Shown: positions 35,215-43,266 of the stretch, in pieces
Layout of the letters: every line of letters begins with the position of its first letter
How positions within the stretch are numbered: position 1 is the first letter of the stretch
NCBI RefSeq assembly: GCF_030622045.1
Contig: NZ_CP130886.1
Coordinates: forward strand, 2,679,557-2,743,556
Origin: Planctellipticum variicoloris
GTDB taxonomy: Bacteria > Planctomycetota > Planctomycetia > Planctomycetales > Planctomycetaceae
Reading direction: 5' to 3'
DNA length: 64,000 nt
The notes under the pieces: model-generated
Seen by the model: only the letters and a program-made list of their open reading frames with translations
What the model was told of the DNA's origin: nothing
Database searches by the model: none
Translations under genes and position numbers: made by a program

Positions 35215-37740
35215 ATGCATCGTCTCTCCCTGACCCTTGTGAAGGCCCTGCTGATGGCAATCACCTTCTCCTGCTCAACCGCCCCGGCGGATGAACCTGC
35301 CACTCCGGAACCGAGCTTTCCCCTCAGCCCCGAGCTGCAGAACTTCTCCGTCGAGGAGATCGAAACAGCCTATGCCGGCCGGACTCCCCCCGAGGGGATC
35401 CGCATGTACCTCGCCATCCAGAAGGGATCGCGAATGGGAGCCGGCGAAGGCTGGTTCGGCCCGGCTCAGGCCCGCTACACCTGGGACTGGCTGGCCCAGC
35501 GGGCTGGCGCCGACCCTGCGGAGCCCCTTCCTCGCGAGAAATTCTCCGGTCCGGACGCCTGGTTCGCGCGGTTGGACCGCAATCGCGACGGCGCCATCAC
35601 GCAAGAAGATCTCGACTGGTCCGACCGCAATTCCTGGGTGCAGCACGCCTACGTCACGAATCGACTGTTTCGCAAAATGGACCCGGACGGCGATGGTCGC
35701 CTCTCCCGCGACGAGTGGCTCAAGTTCTTCGACGCGGCTGCGGACGGCCGGGAAGTCCTGACGGCCGGCGAACTGCGCGACCACTGGCTGGCGGGAATGT
35801 CCTCGAATTTCCTCCCCGGCGACGGCCCGACTCCGGAAATTCTGCTGAAGGGACTCTTCTCGGGCGAAGTCGGCTCCATGCACGAAGGCCCCTCGATCGG
35901 CGACCAGGCCCCGGACTTCACGCTGCAGACGCACGACGAACAGCAGACGATTCAGCTTTCAAAGCTCTTCGGCAGCAAACCGGTCGTGCTGGTCTTCGGC
36001 AACTTCACGTGCGGCCCGTTCCGTTCGATGTATCCCGAAGTCGACGAAATCGCCCGACGCTATCAGAACGAGGCCACGTTCATTGGTGTTTACGTGCGCG
36101 AGGCGCACCCCACCGACGGCTGGCGGATGAGCTCCAACGATAAGGTCGGCGTGGAAGTCGCTCAGCCGACGACCCTTGCCGAACGCGTTTCCGTGGCGGG
36201 TCAGTATTGCAAGCGGCTGAAACCCTCGATCCCCGTGGTCGTCGACACGGTCGACGACGCTGCCGGCCACGCCTATAGCGGCATGCCGGCCCGGCTCTAC
36301 GTCATCGATCGACATGGAAAGGTGACCTTCAAGAGCGGTCGCGGCCCCTTCGGTTTCAAGCCGGGGGAAATGGAACAGGCGCTGCTGATGACGCTCCTCG
36401 ACCAGCAGCCAGCCGCCCCCGATCAGAGCTCGGCCCCTCGCTTCTACGATCGTCCGCGGTTCCCGCTCGTCGACAACGAGGAAGCCTGGAAGCTGCTCCC
36501 GTCGGCGACAACCGGCAGCGGCCAGCCATTGCCGCACTGGGCGAGGGCCCTCGCGCGACATCTGCCGCACACCGTGGCGGCGATCCTCGAACTCGACCAG
36601 CTCTATCGGACAACACCCCAATTCTCTCCGCGAGAACGCGGTCTTATCCGTCTGGCCGCCGCGACAGTCAATCGCAGCGGGTACGGGTTGACCTATGCCG
36701 GTATGGAGTTGCGCTATGCCGGCGTGTCAACCGCGGAAATCGAAAGTCTGACGCGCGGATGCCTGGATTCTCTGGTCGAAGCGGACCGTCGACTGTACGA
36801 ATTCGCCGCCCAACTCTCCCGAGCCGGTCGCGATCTCACCGATTCCCAGGTCGAGCAGATCCGGAACGCGTACGGCGAAGATCGGCTTGTGGGGATTGTG
36901 CTGCTGACAGCCTACGCGAACTTCCAGGACCGGTTGGTCCATGCGCTGGCGCTTCCGCTCGAACCCGAGGGACCGCTGCGGCCGCTGAAGATCGCTTTTG
37001 CTCAGTCGACTTCCGGAGGATCATTGACTCCCGCGGCCGACCGGCCAGCTTTGCCGGAAAGCCCGGAGGGTTCTGCGGTCGCGGCGCCCGACTGGTCCGA
37101 CTACTCGTTCGCCAAACTGCAGGAACGGCTCTCCGCGCAGCGGGATCGTCAGCCCCGCATTGCCATTCCGGAATGGTCGGAGGTGATTTCTCGCCTGCCG
37201 CAGGGGCTCTACAACCCCGACAAACCGCTCCGCATCCGCTGGAGCCGGCTCGTCATCGGTCGACAGCCGGAACTGGGCCCCGCCTGGATCAAGTGCCTGC
37301 GAGTGTTCGGCCGGGAAGCCCATCAGGACCGTGTCTTCGAGGAGAGCGTCTTCTGGGCGGTGACCCGCGAGCTGCGCTGTTTCTACTGCATGGGCCACTG
37401 CGAAATGCTGCTGGAGGTCGGCGGACTGAATGCCGAGCAGATCGCCGGCCGCACCCGCCAGATGGCGGAATCCCGCTGGGAGGCCTTTGCCCCAGCCGAG
37501 CGGACGGCTTTTGCGCTCGCCGCCCGGCTGACGGCAGATCCCGCGTCGGTGACCGACGAGGATCTGAAGCCGGTGCTCGCCACCCACGGCGAGGCGCGGA
37601 CGCTCGATTTGATCTGGTGGATCGCTCGCTGTCAGTTCATGACGAAGGTCTCAGACGCATTTCAGCTCTCGCTCGAACGCGATAACGTCTTCGCCGATTT
37701 CGAGCCACCGCAAGAAAAGGCCGCCCAGCCATCTCGCTGA
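35215..37740 (+). CDS. Exported EF-hand / deiodinase-like / double AhpD-like fusion, unit 3
   Basis: An 841-residue protein with AAGGAA before the ATG and a signal peptide (LLMAITFSCSTAPADE). EF-hand loops come first (DRNRDGAITQED, DPDGDGRLSRDE; about residues 118-172). A deiodinase-like thioredoxin fold follows (about 225-385) with VFGNFTCGPFRSMYPEV, where C266 sits at the selenocysteine position of vertebrate deiodinases, then VYVREAHPTDGW. Two AhpD/CMD-like regions come next. The first (about 405-600) has no CxxC; the second (about 640-830) has C722-x-x-C725 in LRCFYCMGHCEML. It joins in one chain the separate redox proteins of units 1 and 2, which supports a shared pathway. Confidence 0.83.
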   Translation: MHRLSLTLVKALLMAITFSCSTAPADEPATPEPSFPLSPELQNFSVEEIETAYAGRTPPEGIRMYLAIQKGSRMGAGEGWFGPAQARYTWDWLAQRAGADPAEPLPREKFSGPDAWFARLDRNRDGAITQEDLDWSDRNSWVQHAYVTNRLFRKMDPDGDGRLSRDEWLKFFDAAADGREVLTAGELRDHWLAGMSSNFLPGDGPTPEILLKGLFSGEVGSMHEGPSIGDQAPDFTLQTHDEQQTIQLSKLFGSKPVVLVFGNFTCGPFRSMYPEVDEIARRYQNEATFIGVYVREAHPTDGWRMSSNDKVGVEVAQPTTLAERVSVAGQYCKRLKPSIPVVVDTVDDAAGHAYSGMPARLYVIDRHGKVTFKSGRGPFGFKPGEMEQALLMTLLDQQPAAPDQSSAPRFYDRPRFPLVDNEEAWKLLPSATTGSGQPLPHWARALARHLPHTVAAILELDQLYRTTPQFSPRERGLIRLAAATVNRSGYGLTYAGMELRYAGVSTAEIESLTRGCLDSLVEADRRLYEFAAQLSRAGRDLTDSQVEQIRNAYGEDRLVGIVLLTAYANFQDRLVHALALPLEPEGPLRPLKIAFAQSTSGGSLTPAADRPALPESPEGSAVAAPDWSDYSFAKLQERLSAQRDRQPRIAIPEWSEVISRLPQGLYNPDKPLRIRWSRLVIGRQPELGPAWIKCLRVFGREAHQDRVFEESVFWAVTRELRCFYCMGHCEMLLEVGGLNAEQIAGRTRQMAESRWEAFAPAERTAFALAARLTADPASVTDEDLKPVLATHGEARTLDLIWWIARCQFMTKVSDAFQLSLERDNVFADFEPPQEKAAQPSR

Positions 37741-37803
37741 ACGGGGCACGGGCCAAGTTGTTTCGGATTGCAGCCGCGCAGGCGCTCGCTGAGATTCAGA
37801 GTC

Positions 37804-37831
37804 CAACCACCAACCACCACTAACCACGCCC
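37804..37831. repeat. Heptamer-phased repeat (CAACCAC type)
   Basis: Four consecutive 7-base units: CAACCAC, CAACCAC, CACTAAC, CACGCCC. It ends five bases from the stop codon of the minus-strand MgtE-like gene. Confidence 0.78.
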
Positions 37832-37835
37832 CGGC

Positions 37836-39023
37836 TCAACCCAGCAGCCACCGCCCGAGATTGAAATAGCACAGCAGCGTGACGACGTCAGCCAGTGCCA
37901 GCGCAATCGGCCCCGAGGCCAGTTGGGGATCGCGCCGGCAAAGCCGCATCAGGAACGGCAGACTGAGACCGACTCCCGCCGAGGCAAACACTCCGCCCGT
38001 AATCCCGAGAAACAGGCTCGCGGCCACGACCAGGCTCCCCTTCCAGAGCAGCGCCACCAGTCCGACGACGAGTCCGCACGCGCCTCCCAGCAGCAGGCCG
38101 ACCGTGAGTTCGAGCTGGAGTTTGCGCAGGAACGATGTCCAGCGAGGCGGTTGGGAATGCAGTGCCTGAAGCGCCAGGCCCACCGACTGGATGCTCACGC
38201 TCTCGGCCAGGGCCGTTACGAGCGCAATAAACGGGGCGACTACGGCGAGCGTCGAAATGTCCTGATAGGCATCTGCGATGAGCGCGGAGAGCATGCCCCC
38301 CGCGACATTGCACAGCAGCCAGGGGAATCGACCCGCAAACGCCGGGCCTGCACGGACTTTGGCCGCTTCCGAGAGATGGATGCCGATCAACTGAAACAAG
38401 TCGTCGGCGTCCTGTCGGCGGTCGATCTCCTGAATTTCGTCGGTGTACAGTCCCACGTCGACGGCGCCGACCACGCGACGCTCCTCGTCCACAATCGGAA
38501 ACGCCAGCAGCTTATGTTCGGCGAAGTACTCGCACGCCTGCAGCACCGTCGAATTCGCAGGAATGGCTGTCGTCTTCGATGCCATGATCTCCCGAATCGG
38601 CGTCCACGGCTGGCTCAGCAGCAGTTTCCGGGTGGCAACGACCCCCGCCAGGCGGCGTTCCTCGTCGATGACGTAAAAGTAGACGATCCGGCCGACATCG
38701 GAACTGGTTCGGACGACTGCGATCGCTTCGTCGACCGTCTGATTGACGTGCAGCAGCGGGGACGCCGTTCCCATGTGGAGGGTGACCGGGTCGCTGAGCC
38801 AGTCGGCACTCTTCCGGGGCGACGAACCCATTGGGGAGTCGGAAGGTCGGGCAATCTCGATGTCTGACGCCGACGGCGTCGGAATCTCTTGAGGTGCGGA
38901 ATCCTCCGCGGAAATCTCCGTCGGGCTGGGAGTGCGCGTCGAATCGGCAGAGGTCGATGCCTCGTCGTGAGGCGCGCGGCCCGTAGGGAGATCATCGGGA
39001 ATGATCGGATCGGAACGGTTCAT
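37836..39023 (-). CDS. MgtE-like divalent cation transporter with CBS domains
   Basis: A 395-residue membrane protein. A Pro/Ser/Thr-rich, acidic N-terminal 70 residues replaces the usual MgtE N domain. Two CBS domains follow (about residues 85-210: VYFYVIDEERRLAGVV, LAFPIVDEERRVVGAV), then a transmembrane part (about 240-395) of five predicted helices. The last helix keeps an Asp (ALALADVVTLLCYF) at the position that lines the ion path in MgtE. In MgtE the CBS domains gate magnesium flow in response to Mg2+. Without the N domain, gating may differ. It is on the same strand as the partner-switch genes, 223 bases downstream. Confidence 0.85.
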   Translation of the reverse strand: MNRSDPIIPDDLPTGRAPHDEASTSADSTRTPSPTEISAEDSAPQEIPTPSASDIEIARPSDSPMGSSPRKSADWLSDPVTLHMGTASPLLHVNQTVDEAIAVVRTSSDVGRIVYFYVIDEERRLAGVVATRKLLLSQPWTPIREIMASKTTAIPANSTVLQACEYFAEHKLLAFPIVDEERRVVGAVDVGLYTDEIQEIDRRQDADDLFQLIGIHLSEAAKVRAGPAFAGRFPWLLCNVAGGMLSALIADAYQDISTLAVVAPFIALVTALAESVSIQSVGLALQALHSQPPRWTSFLRKLQLELTVGLLLGGACGLVVGLVALLWKGSLVVAASLFLGITGGVFASAGVGLSLPFLMRLCRRDPQLASGPIALALADVVTLLCYFNLGRWLLG

Positions 39024-39246
39024 GGGAGTCTGCAGTCCCGAGCGCGAGGCCGCGTGGCCGAGGATTGGGGCCGTGGAAGCGGAGAGGCTTTCGCCGAAGG
39101 TGTCAATTCATATCGACGAACGCGGCATTGGGGGGATCGGCTCAGGAAATCGAGAAGTTTTGCGCCGATCTGCGAGCAGGCGCTCAGCGCCGCACAATTC
39201 GCATGCAAGTCTGCGGCATCAGGCGGTCAGCGTTGAGTGACCGGGA

Positions 39247-39675
39247 TCAGGACGCCGACGGCGCCGGGCCGCGGACCTTCTCGATCGTGATCATGTTGCC
39301 GCGATCGTTGTAGGCGATGTGGCTCATGTAGTGCCGCATCAGCATGATCCCCCGGCCTCCCGGGCGTTCGAGGAATTCTTCCTCGGTCGGATCGGGAATG
39401 TCGTCCGGATTGAAGCCCGGCCCCTCGTCTTCGATCTCGACCCGGACGGATTCGTCCGACAGATCGCAGCAGACTCGGACCTGCTTGGCGGGATCTAGCC
39501 CGTTGCCGTGCTTGATCGCGTTGACCAGGGCCTCTTCGAGCGCCAGCCGCATCCCGAAACAGTCGCGCGGCGGGAAGCCGTGCTCTTCCATGCGCGCGAT
39601 AATCCGCTCCTGCACGGCCAGCCCTTCTGCCGTATCGCTCGGGATGCGGATTTCGAAGTGTTCCTGGCTGGCCAT
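39247..39675 (-). CDS. Anti-sigma factor-type serine kinase (HATPase_c, RsbW/SpoIIAB-like)
   Basis: A 142-residue single-domain ATP-binding protein. It has the N box LALEEALVNAIKHGNG, the G1 box IEDEGPGFNPDDI and the G2 box PGGRGIMLMRHYM of GHKL kinases. In partner switching such a kinase binds and inhibits a sigma factor or other target, and phosphorylates a STAS antagonist. The STAS gene lies 75 bases upstream on the same strand, which supports that pairing. No sigma factor gene is adjacent. Confidence 0.9.
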   Translation of the reverse strand: MASQEHFEIRIPSDTAEGLAVQERIIARMEEHGFPPRDCFGMRLALEEALVNAIKHGNGLDPAKQVRVCCDLSDESVRVEIEDEGPGFNPDDIPDPTEEEFLERPGGRGIMLMRHYMSHIAYNDRGNMITIEKVRGPAPSAS

Positions 39676-39750
39676 GACGTCCGCAATGGGGAGAACGGAG
39701 TGCCGTGAATCGGGCTCGCGCCGACCGCGCAGGCCCGGGAGCCGCGTTCG

Positions 39751-40110
39751 TCAGAAGCCTTCGAGGGCTTCGTCCTGGGTCTTGCGGATGTCGAAGATCT
39801 TGTTGAGACGCGTGATCTCGAAGACCTCGTAGATTTCCGGCCGGATGGCGCACAGCCGCAGCTTGCCCTTGGCCGCCTTCACCTTTTTGTCCATGGTGAT
39901 CAGCTTGCCGAGCGCGGCGCTGGAGAGGTATTCGACGTTGGTGAAGTCGAGAACGATCTTCTTGCGACCGTCTTCGTCAACAAGACCGAACATCTCGTTG
40001 CCGATGATCTGGATGTTGGTTTCGTCGAGAATCTTCTTGTCGAGGAACTTGGCGACAGTGACGTCGGCGACTTCTTCGATGTCGAGGCGGCGGTGCTGTC
40101 CGGCAGACAT
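39751..40110 (-). CDS. STAS-domain anti-sigma factor antagonist (RsbV/SpoIIAA-like)
   Basis: A 119-residue protein of one STAS domain. The segment KIVLDFTNVEYLSSAALGKLI holds the conserved Asp and the phosphorylatable Ser before the helix. The remainder (CAIRPEIYEVFEITRLNKIFDI) fits the family. Unphosphorylated antagonist would bind the kinase encoded just downstream and release its target. The pair is probably co-transcribed. Confidence 0.93.
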   Translation of the reverse strand: MSAGQHRRLDIEEVADVTVAKFLDKKILDETNIQIIGNEMFGLVDEDGRKKIVLDFTNVEYLSSAALGKLITMDKKVKAAKGKLRLCAIRPEIYEVFEITRLNKIFDIRKTQDEALEGF

Positions 40111-40556
40111 GACTTCACCTTTTCAAGGTACGCCTTCTGAAGTGGCGTCCGGGGGTTCTGGAACGTCGCTCGGAAACCGGGCGTGCCGTCGTGAATGGTT
40201 GCGGAACGAAAGGAATCATCGACGGCCTGCGGGAGAGTTTGCCGGATGGGTACTTCTCCCGAGTCGTCGATCAGGGAATTCTGGATCGGTCTCCGCAGAC
40301 TGTCAAGCGTGATCTCGCGCAGTCGCGTCGAAAGTCTTGGGGATTTCTGCGGTTCCGCCGTTTTCACCATCGGTCGGTTCGCCGCTGTGGAATGAGATCC
40401 GGATGCCGGAGTCCGGCGTCAGCGGCTGTGCCGGACAAATCGATTGCAGGGCTGTTGGCGACTGCGCGAGTTGAACGACCGCTCATCCGGGACCAGGAAT
40501 CGGGCGGGCTGCGCCGTGTCGCGGTTTCTGCCTGTCGATCCCCGAAATCGCGCGGT
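40111..40556. other. Intergenic region
   Basis: About 446 bases between the STAS gene start and the GNAT gene end, both minus. No supported gene or repeat. It presumably carries the promoter of the partner-switch operon. Confidence 0.5.
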
Positions 40557-41507
40557 TCAACATTTCTCGTAGACCACAGCGCTGTCGACGGGGGAGAATC
40601 CAGCGCACGCGAAAACGGCCAGCGCCGGCGTGTCGTCGGCGGGAACGTGCGCTTCGACGACGCTGATCATCTCCTGCCGGAAGTGACGGCAGACTTCGAT
40701 CAGGCAAGCCTGACCGAAGCCTTTCTTGCGAGCATCGGGCCGGACTCGCAGGTCCACCAGTCCAGCCGCGCGAGTTCCCCAGCAGGGAATATAGAAGTCG
40801 AGTCCCACGACGGTGACCTGCGCCAGCGGTTCGCCTCCCGATTTGGGAATCAAAGCAAAATCGAGCGAATCCAGGCGTCCGCGTCGTGTCTGCCACCACC
40901 AGGTCCGTGGCTGGGTAAGTTCCGGGACGTCGAGCCGCGTGGCTCGACGGGCGTTGAGAAGCCGCAGACTGACCGGATCGTTCTTCGTCTCCAGATCTCG
41001 CTGCAGGATCAGGCGTCGAGTCTTCGGGACATAGTCCATCGACTCGAAAAAAGGAATCGCGAACGGCTCGGACTCCAGCAGCCCCGAGGACTCCGCTCCG
41101 CCGTAGATCCCGCAATAAAACGGATCCCGCCCCGGACTGGCCCCGGCCTGAATGCTGGTGGCGCCCCGGTCGCGAAGGTAGGCTTCGGCCCGGCGGACCA
41201 GCTCGCGTCCGATTCCCCGGCGGCGATGTGCCGGATGGACGATCACCATGCAGATCACGCCGTCGGTGAACTGGAGTGTCGATTCGTCGCGGGTCGGACC
41301 AAAGCCGGCATGAGCGAAGCCGACGACTTCGGTTCCGTCGACAGCGACGATCAGGCCGTCGCGATCGAAATACGTCTGCGCCACGACAACATCGTCGAAG
41401 ACGTCGCAGCCGAATCCGCCGGCGGCGCCCCGTCCGAGCCCTGCCTGATGCCAGAGCCGGACCAGCCGCGGGAGATCGGTGTTCTGAAAACGGCGGAACT
41501 CGATCAC
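40557..41507 (-). CDS. Protein with two GNAT acetyltransferase domains
   Basis: A 316-residue protein. The N-terminal GNAT domain (about residues 1-150) has the acetyl-CoA loop VHPAHRRRGIGRELV (Q/R-x-x-G-x-G/A). The C-terminal one (about 165-316) has VRPDARKKGFGQACL. The acceptor substrate cannot be read from sequence. Double-GNAT proteins include mycothiol synthase-type enzymes, but there is no context to support that here. Confidence 0.85.
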   Translation of the reverse strand: MIEFRRFQNTDLPRLVRLWHQAGLGRGAAGGFGCDVFDDVVVAQTYFDRDGLIVAVDGTEVVGFAHAGFGPTRDESTLQFTDGVICMVIVHPAHRRRGIGRELVRRAEAYLRDRGATSIQAGASPGRDPFYCGIYGGAESSGLLESEPFAIPFFESMDYVPKTRRLILQRDLETKNDPVSLRLLNARRATRLDVPELTQPRTWWWQTRRGRLDSLDFALIPKSGGEPLAQVTVVGLDFYIPCWGTRAAGLVDLRVRPDARKKGFGQACLIEVCRHFRQEMISVVEAHVPADDTPALAVFACAGFSPVDSAVVYEKC

Positions 41508-42093
41508 GAATCGGGACTCCGGTCAATCAGGCAGGTCCGAGCGTGACCCCGACCGATGCAGTTTCATCCCTGACGCGGCGCCGGGAAGTACGCCCTGACG
41601 TCCTCCACGATCACCGGCAGAAGCTGCGGACGACGACGCAACCGCGACTCCTGATATTATTACCCGACAAGTCTCGCAGTCATCCGAGTTTCGGAAAGTT
41701 GTTTCAACCCCGATCGTCGGAATCCGCAGGAGCCGCTCTCTTCCAAACGATTTCGAGGCGACACTCAAGGCCAGCGTAGCGAGAGGCGAATGCTACTCCG
41801 GCGTAAAAAGTGCCGCAAGGAAGTGTCGCGTCGTCGATTCCTTCTTTGAATGGCGACGACGTATCGGCGGTCGCCGATCCGGACACGGGTCGGAGGGCCG
41901 GAAATCGGGTGCGCCATGAAAAACAAAATGATGCCGCAGGACCGAGGAACGGACTCCGGGTTTCCTGCTGCAGGTGCAACATCGCCGATTCGTGGTGAGT
42001 TGTCGAGGGCGTCGCTACACTGTTTCGACCTCCAGCAACAAGGCCGCGAACTGGCCTGCATTCATTGTCCTCTGCGAGATTGATCAGCGAATC
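41508..42093. other. Divergent intergenic region
   Basis: About 586 bases between the GNAT gene (minus) and the dehydrogenase gene (plus). Several overlapping frames exist on both strands, none with a site, motif or family resemblance. Promoters for both genes are expected. Confidence 0.5.
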
Positions 42094-43194
42094 ATGAAAG
42101 CGATTGCCGTTCATCCCGGGCGTCCCCACAGCGTCCATTTGCGAGAAATTCCCAAGCCGTCACTCGCGGACATTCCGAATGGGCGCGGCGTGCTGGTGCG
42201 CGTGCTGCAGATCGGCGTCGACGCGACCGATCGTGAAATTAACGATGCGCTCTACGGGAATGCTCCGGACGGCAACGACTACCTGGTGCTGGGGCACGAG
42301 AGTTTTGGCGAAGTGGTCGAGGTGGGTTCCGCAGTGCGGGACCTGAAACCCGGCGATCTGGTCTCCTGCACCGTACGACGTCCCGGGACGTCGATCTACG
42401 ACCAGATCGGCCGGAATGACATCACCAGCGACGAGGTCTATTTCGAGCGCGGAATCAATCTGCGGCACGGCTACTTGACGGAATACTTCGTCGACGACAT
42501 CGAATACATGGTCAAGGTGCCTCAAAAGTTGCGTCACCTGGGGGTACTTTCGGAACCTGCCAGCGTCTGCGCCAAGGCGCTGGAGCAGGCGTTCCTGGCG
42601 CAGCAGCGTCTGCTGGTCTGGAATCCGCAGCGGGCATTCGTCCTGGGAGCCGGACAGATCGGTCTGCTGGCCACAATGATGCTCCGTCTGCGGGGGATCG
42701 AGGTCTTCACGGTCGCTCGACAGAGAGGCCCGAACCTGAAGCAGGAGATCGCCGAAGCATACGGCGCGAAATACATCAGCAGTCAGGAAACGTCGTTGGC
42801 GGATCTGGCCAGGCATGTCGGCAAGCCGGATCTGATTTTCGAAGCGACCGGCAGTGCCGCGATCGCTTTCCAGGCGATGGAAGTCCTCGGACATAACGGG
42901 GCGCTGGTCTGGACGAGCATCACCGGCGGACAGCACAAGGTCGAAGTCCCCGGCGACAAGATCAACCTGGAATGGGTGCTGGGAAACAAGCTGCTGGTGG
43001 CGTCGGTGAATGGCAATCGCCGGCACTTCGAGCTGGGCATTCAGGCCCTTGCTCACGGGGAACTGGCCTATCCCGGCGTCACCGAGCGGATCCTGACGAA
43101 TCCGGTGCAGGGGCTCGACAACTACCAGGAGATGATGCGACTGCTGGTCGAGGATAAGTCCGCGTTGAAAGTCTTTGTCAACGTCGGAGCCTGA
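42094..43194 (+). CDS. Zinc-type alcohol/glucose dehydrogenase (MDR family)
   Basis: A 366-residue NAD(P)-dependent medium-chain dehydrogenase. The start [11 protein letters not shown] is chosen because the in-frame upstream extension has no family match. [15 protein letters not shown] is the zinc-binding GHE segment, and [14 protein letters not shown] precedes the Rossmann motif [11 protein letters not shown]. The overall pattern ([26 protein letters not shown], the C-terminal [18 protein letters not shown]) resembles archaeal-type glucose 1-dehydrogenases. The likely reaction is sugar oxidation to a lactone; the substrate is not certain. The GTPase gene starts 72 bases later. Confidence 0.88.
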   Translation: MKAIAVHPGRPHSVHLREIPKPSLADIPNGRGVLVRVLQIGVDATDREINDALYGNAPDGNDYLVLGHESFGEVVEVGSAVRDLKPGDLVSCTVRRPGTSIYDQIGRNDITSDEVYFERGINLRHGYLTEYFVDDIEYMVKVPQKLRHLGVLSEPASVCAKALEQAFLAQQRLLVWNPQRAFVLGAGQIGLLATMMLRLRGIEVFTVARQRGPNLKQEIAEAYGAKYISSQETSLADLARHVGKPDLIFEATGSAAIAFQAMEVLGHNGALVWTSITGGQHKVEVPGDKINLEWVLGNKLLVASVNGNRRHFELGIQALAHGELAYPGVTERILTNPVQGLDNYQEMMRLLVEDKSALKVFVNVGA

Positions 43195-43266
43195 TCCGAA
43201 TCGCCCTGGCGTGCGTTCTCGCTCCTGGCAGTACGCCGAACAGATCGTGCGGGAGTTGATGCCGGG

